DNA from: CAZTZL01 sp964617625
Lineage (GTDB): Bacteria; Zhuqueibacterota; QNDG01; DSAB01
Length of the DNA: 6,765 bases
Assembly: GCA_964617625.1 (NCBI GenBank)
Contig: CAZTZL010000120.1
Location: 1-6,765, forward strand
Reading direction: 5' to 3'
Position numbers and translations under genes: made by a program. The notes below the pieces were generated by a model that saw only the letters and a program-made list of their open reading frames with translations, searched no databases and was not told the DNA's origin. Shown piece after piece: positions 6,461 through 6,765 of this stretch. The first letter of the stretch is position 1. Every line of letters begins with the position of its first letter.

Positions 6461-6765
6461 ATAAGGGGAGAGGTAGAAGGAGAAAACGAATTTCTTTTAT
6501 ATGTTATATCAATATTTATGCCAAAGATTTTATATGGGCTAACAATGTATGGTAATCCCTTTAATAATATAGAATAAGAAAAATTAATTTTGGGATTCTA
6601 TAAAATTATATCTATTACTGTTGTCGACAATAGTTGACGGTTGATTGTCTCCAGTTGTGGACGATTGTTGAAAAAGTTTTATCTGATTCTTATTTGAATC
6701 TTTCTTGACTTTTCCGATTGATTTCTTTAATTTTATCTAATTCAATTTTTGATATTAAAATTTAA
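6461..6765. other. Gene-free AT-rich stretch with a palindrome-rich core
   Basis: No reading frame with a ribosome site is convincing on either strand, and no RNA gene is recognisable. The perfect 10-bp palindrome TTGTCGACAA (6621-6630) is followed by the related words GTTGACGG, GTTGATTGTC and TTGTGGACG (6633-6663). GACAAT (6626-6631) pairs with ATTGTC (6644-6649). Further right, GATTC/GAATC (6685-6700) form a small inverted repeat and TTGACT (6705-6710) resembles a -35 box. These may be regulatory sites of a gene beyond the window, but no -10 box is clear. Confidence 0.35.

Overview
This AT-rich window comes from a bacterial chromosome and carries ordinary housekeeping and sugar-metabolism genes. 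I see no phage, CRISPR array, toxin-antitoxin pair or insertion sequence. A GDP-mannose-type pyrophosphorylase, a PTS EIIA domain and a CdsZ-like zinc-ribbon protein, all with Shine-Dalgarno sites, suggest an uncultured Gram-negative lineage such as Desulfobacterota, Omnitrophota or an FCB-type candidate phylum. The sequence alone does not settle which one.

Left part (1-1981), mostly minus strand. The first ~116 bases look like the 3' end of an unidentified plus-strand gene. A small minus-strand gene (195-614) follows and encodes a helical protein containing four tandem 9-residue repeats. The spacer at 615-892 is rich in palindromes. The minus-strand gene at 893-1981 encodes the universal ATPase YchF, and its codons look richer in G+C than the genes on the right. 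A near-consensus sigma70-type promoter lies just upstream of it.

Centre (1982-3714). A 314-base divergent spacer separates ychF from a plus-strand gene for glucuronate (uronate) isomerase UxaC. UxaC is full length and keeps its key motifs, but none of the other hexuronate-pathway genes are in the window.

Right part (3812-6460), plus strand. Four closely spaced genes form a likely operon: a divergent dephospho-CoA kinase (coaE), a single-domain mannose-1-phosphate guanylyltransferase (manC), a stand-alone PTS EIIA domain of the PtsN/fructose family, and a short coiled-coil plus zinc-ribbon protein. It ends in a clear intrinsic terminator at 6430-6460. uxaC may also feed into this operon, because no terminator separates it from coaE. 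The cluster joins CoA synthesis, sugar-nucleotide supply for glycans and a PTS-type phosphorylation switch, but any functional link between them is inference.

The last 305 bases hold no convincing gene. They contain a small group of GTTGAC/TTGTGGAC-like words around a 10-bp palindrome and a -35-like box that may belong to a gene beyond the window. The most unusual points are the altered active-site motifs of CoaE, the placement of an EIIA domain next to manC, the mutually exclusive hairpins behind ychF and the 27-bp coding repeat. None amounts to a clear new system.
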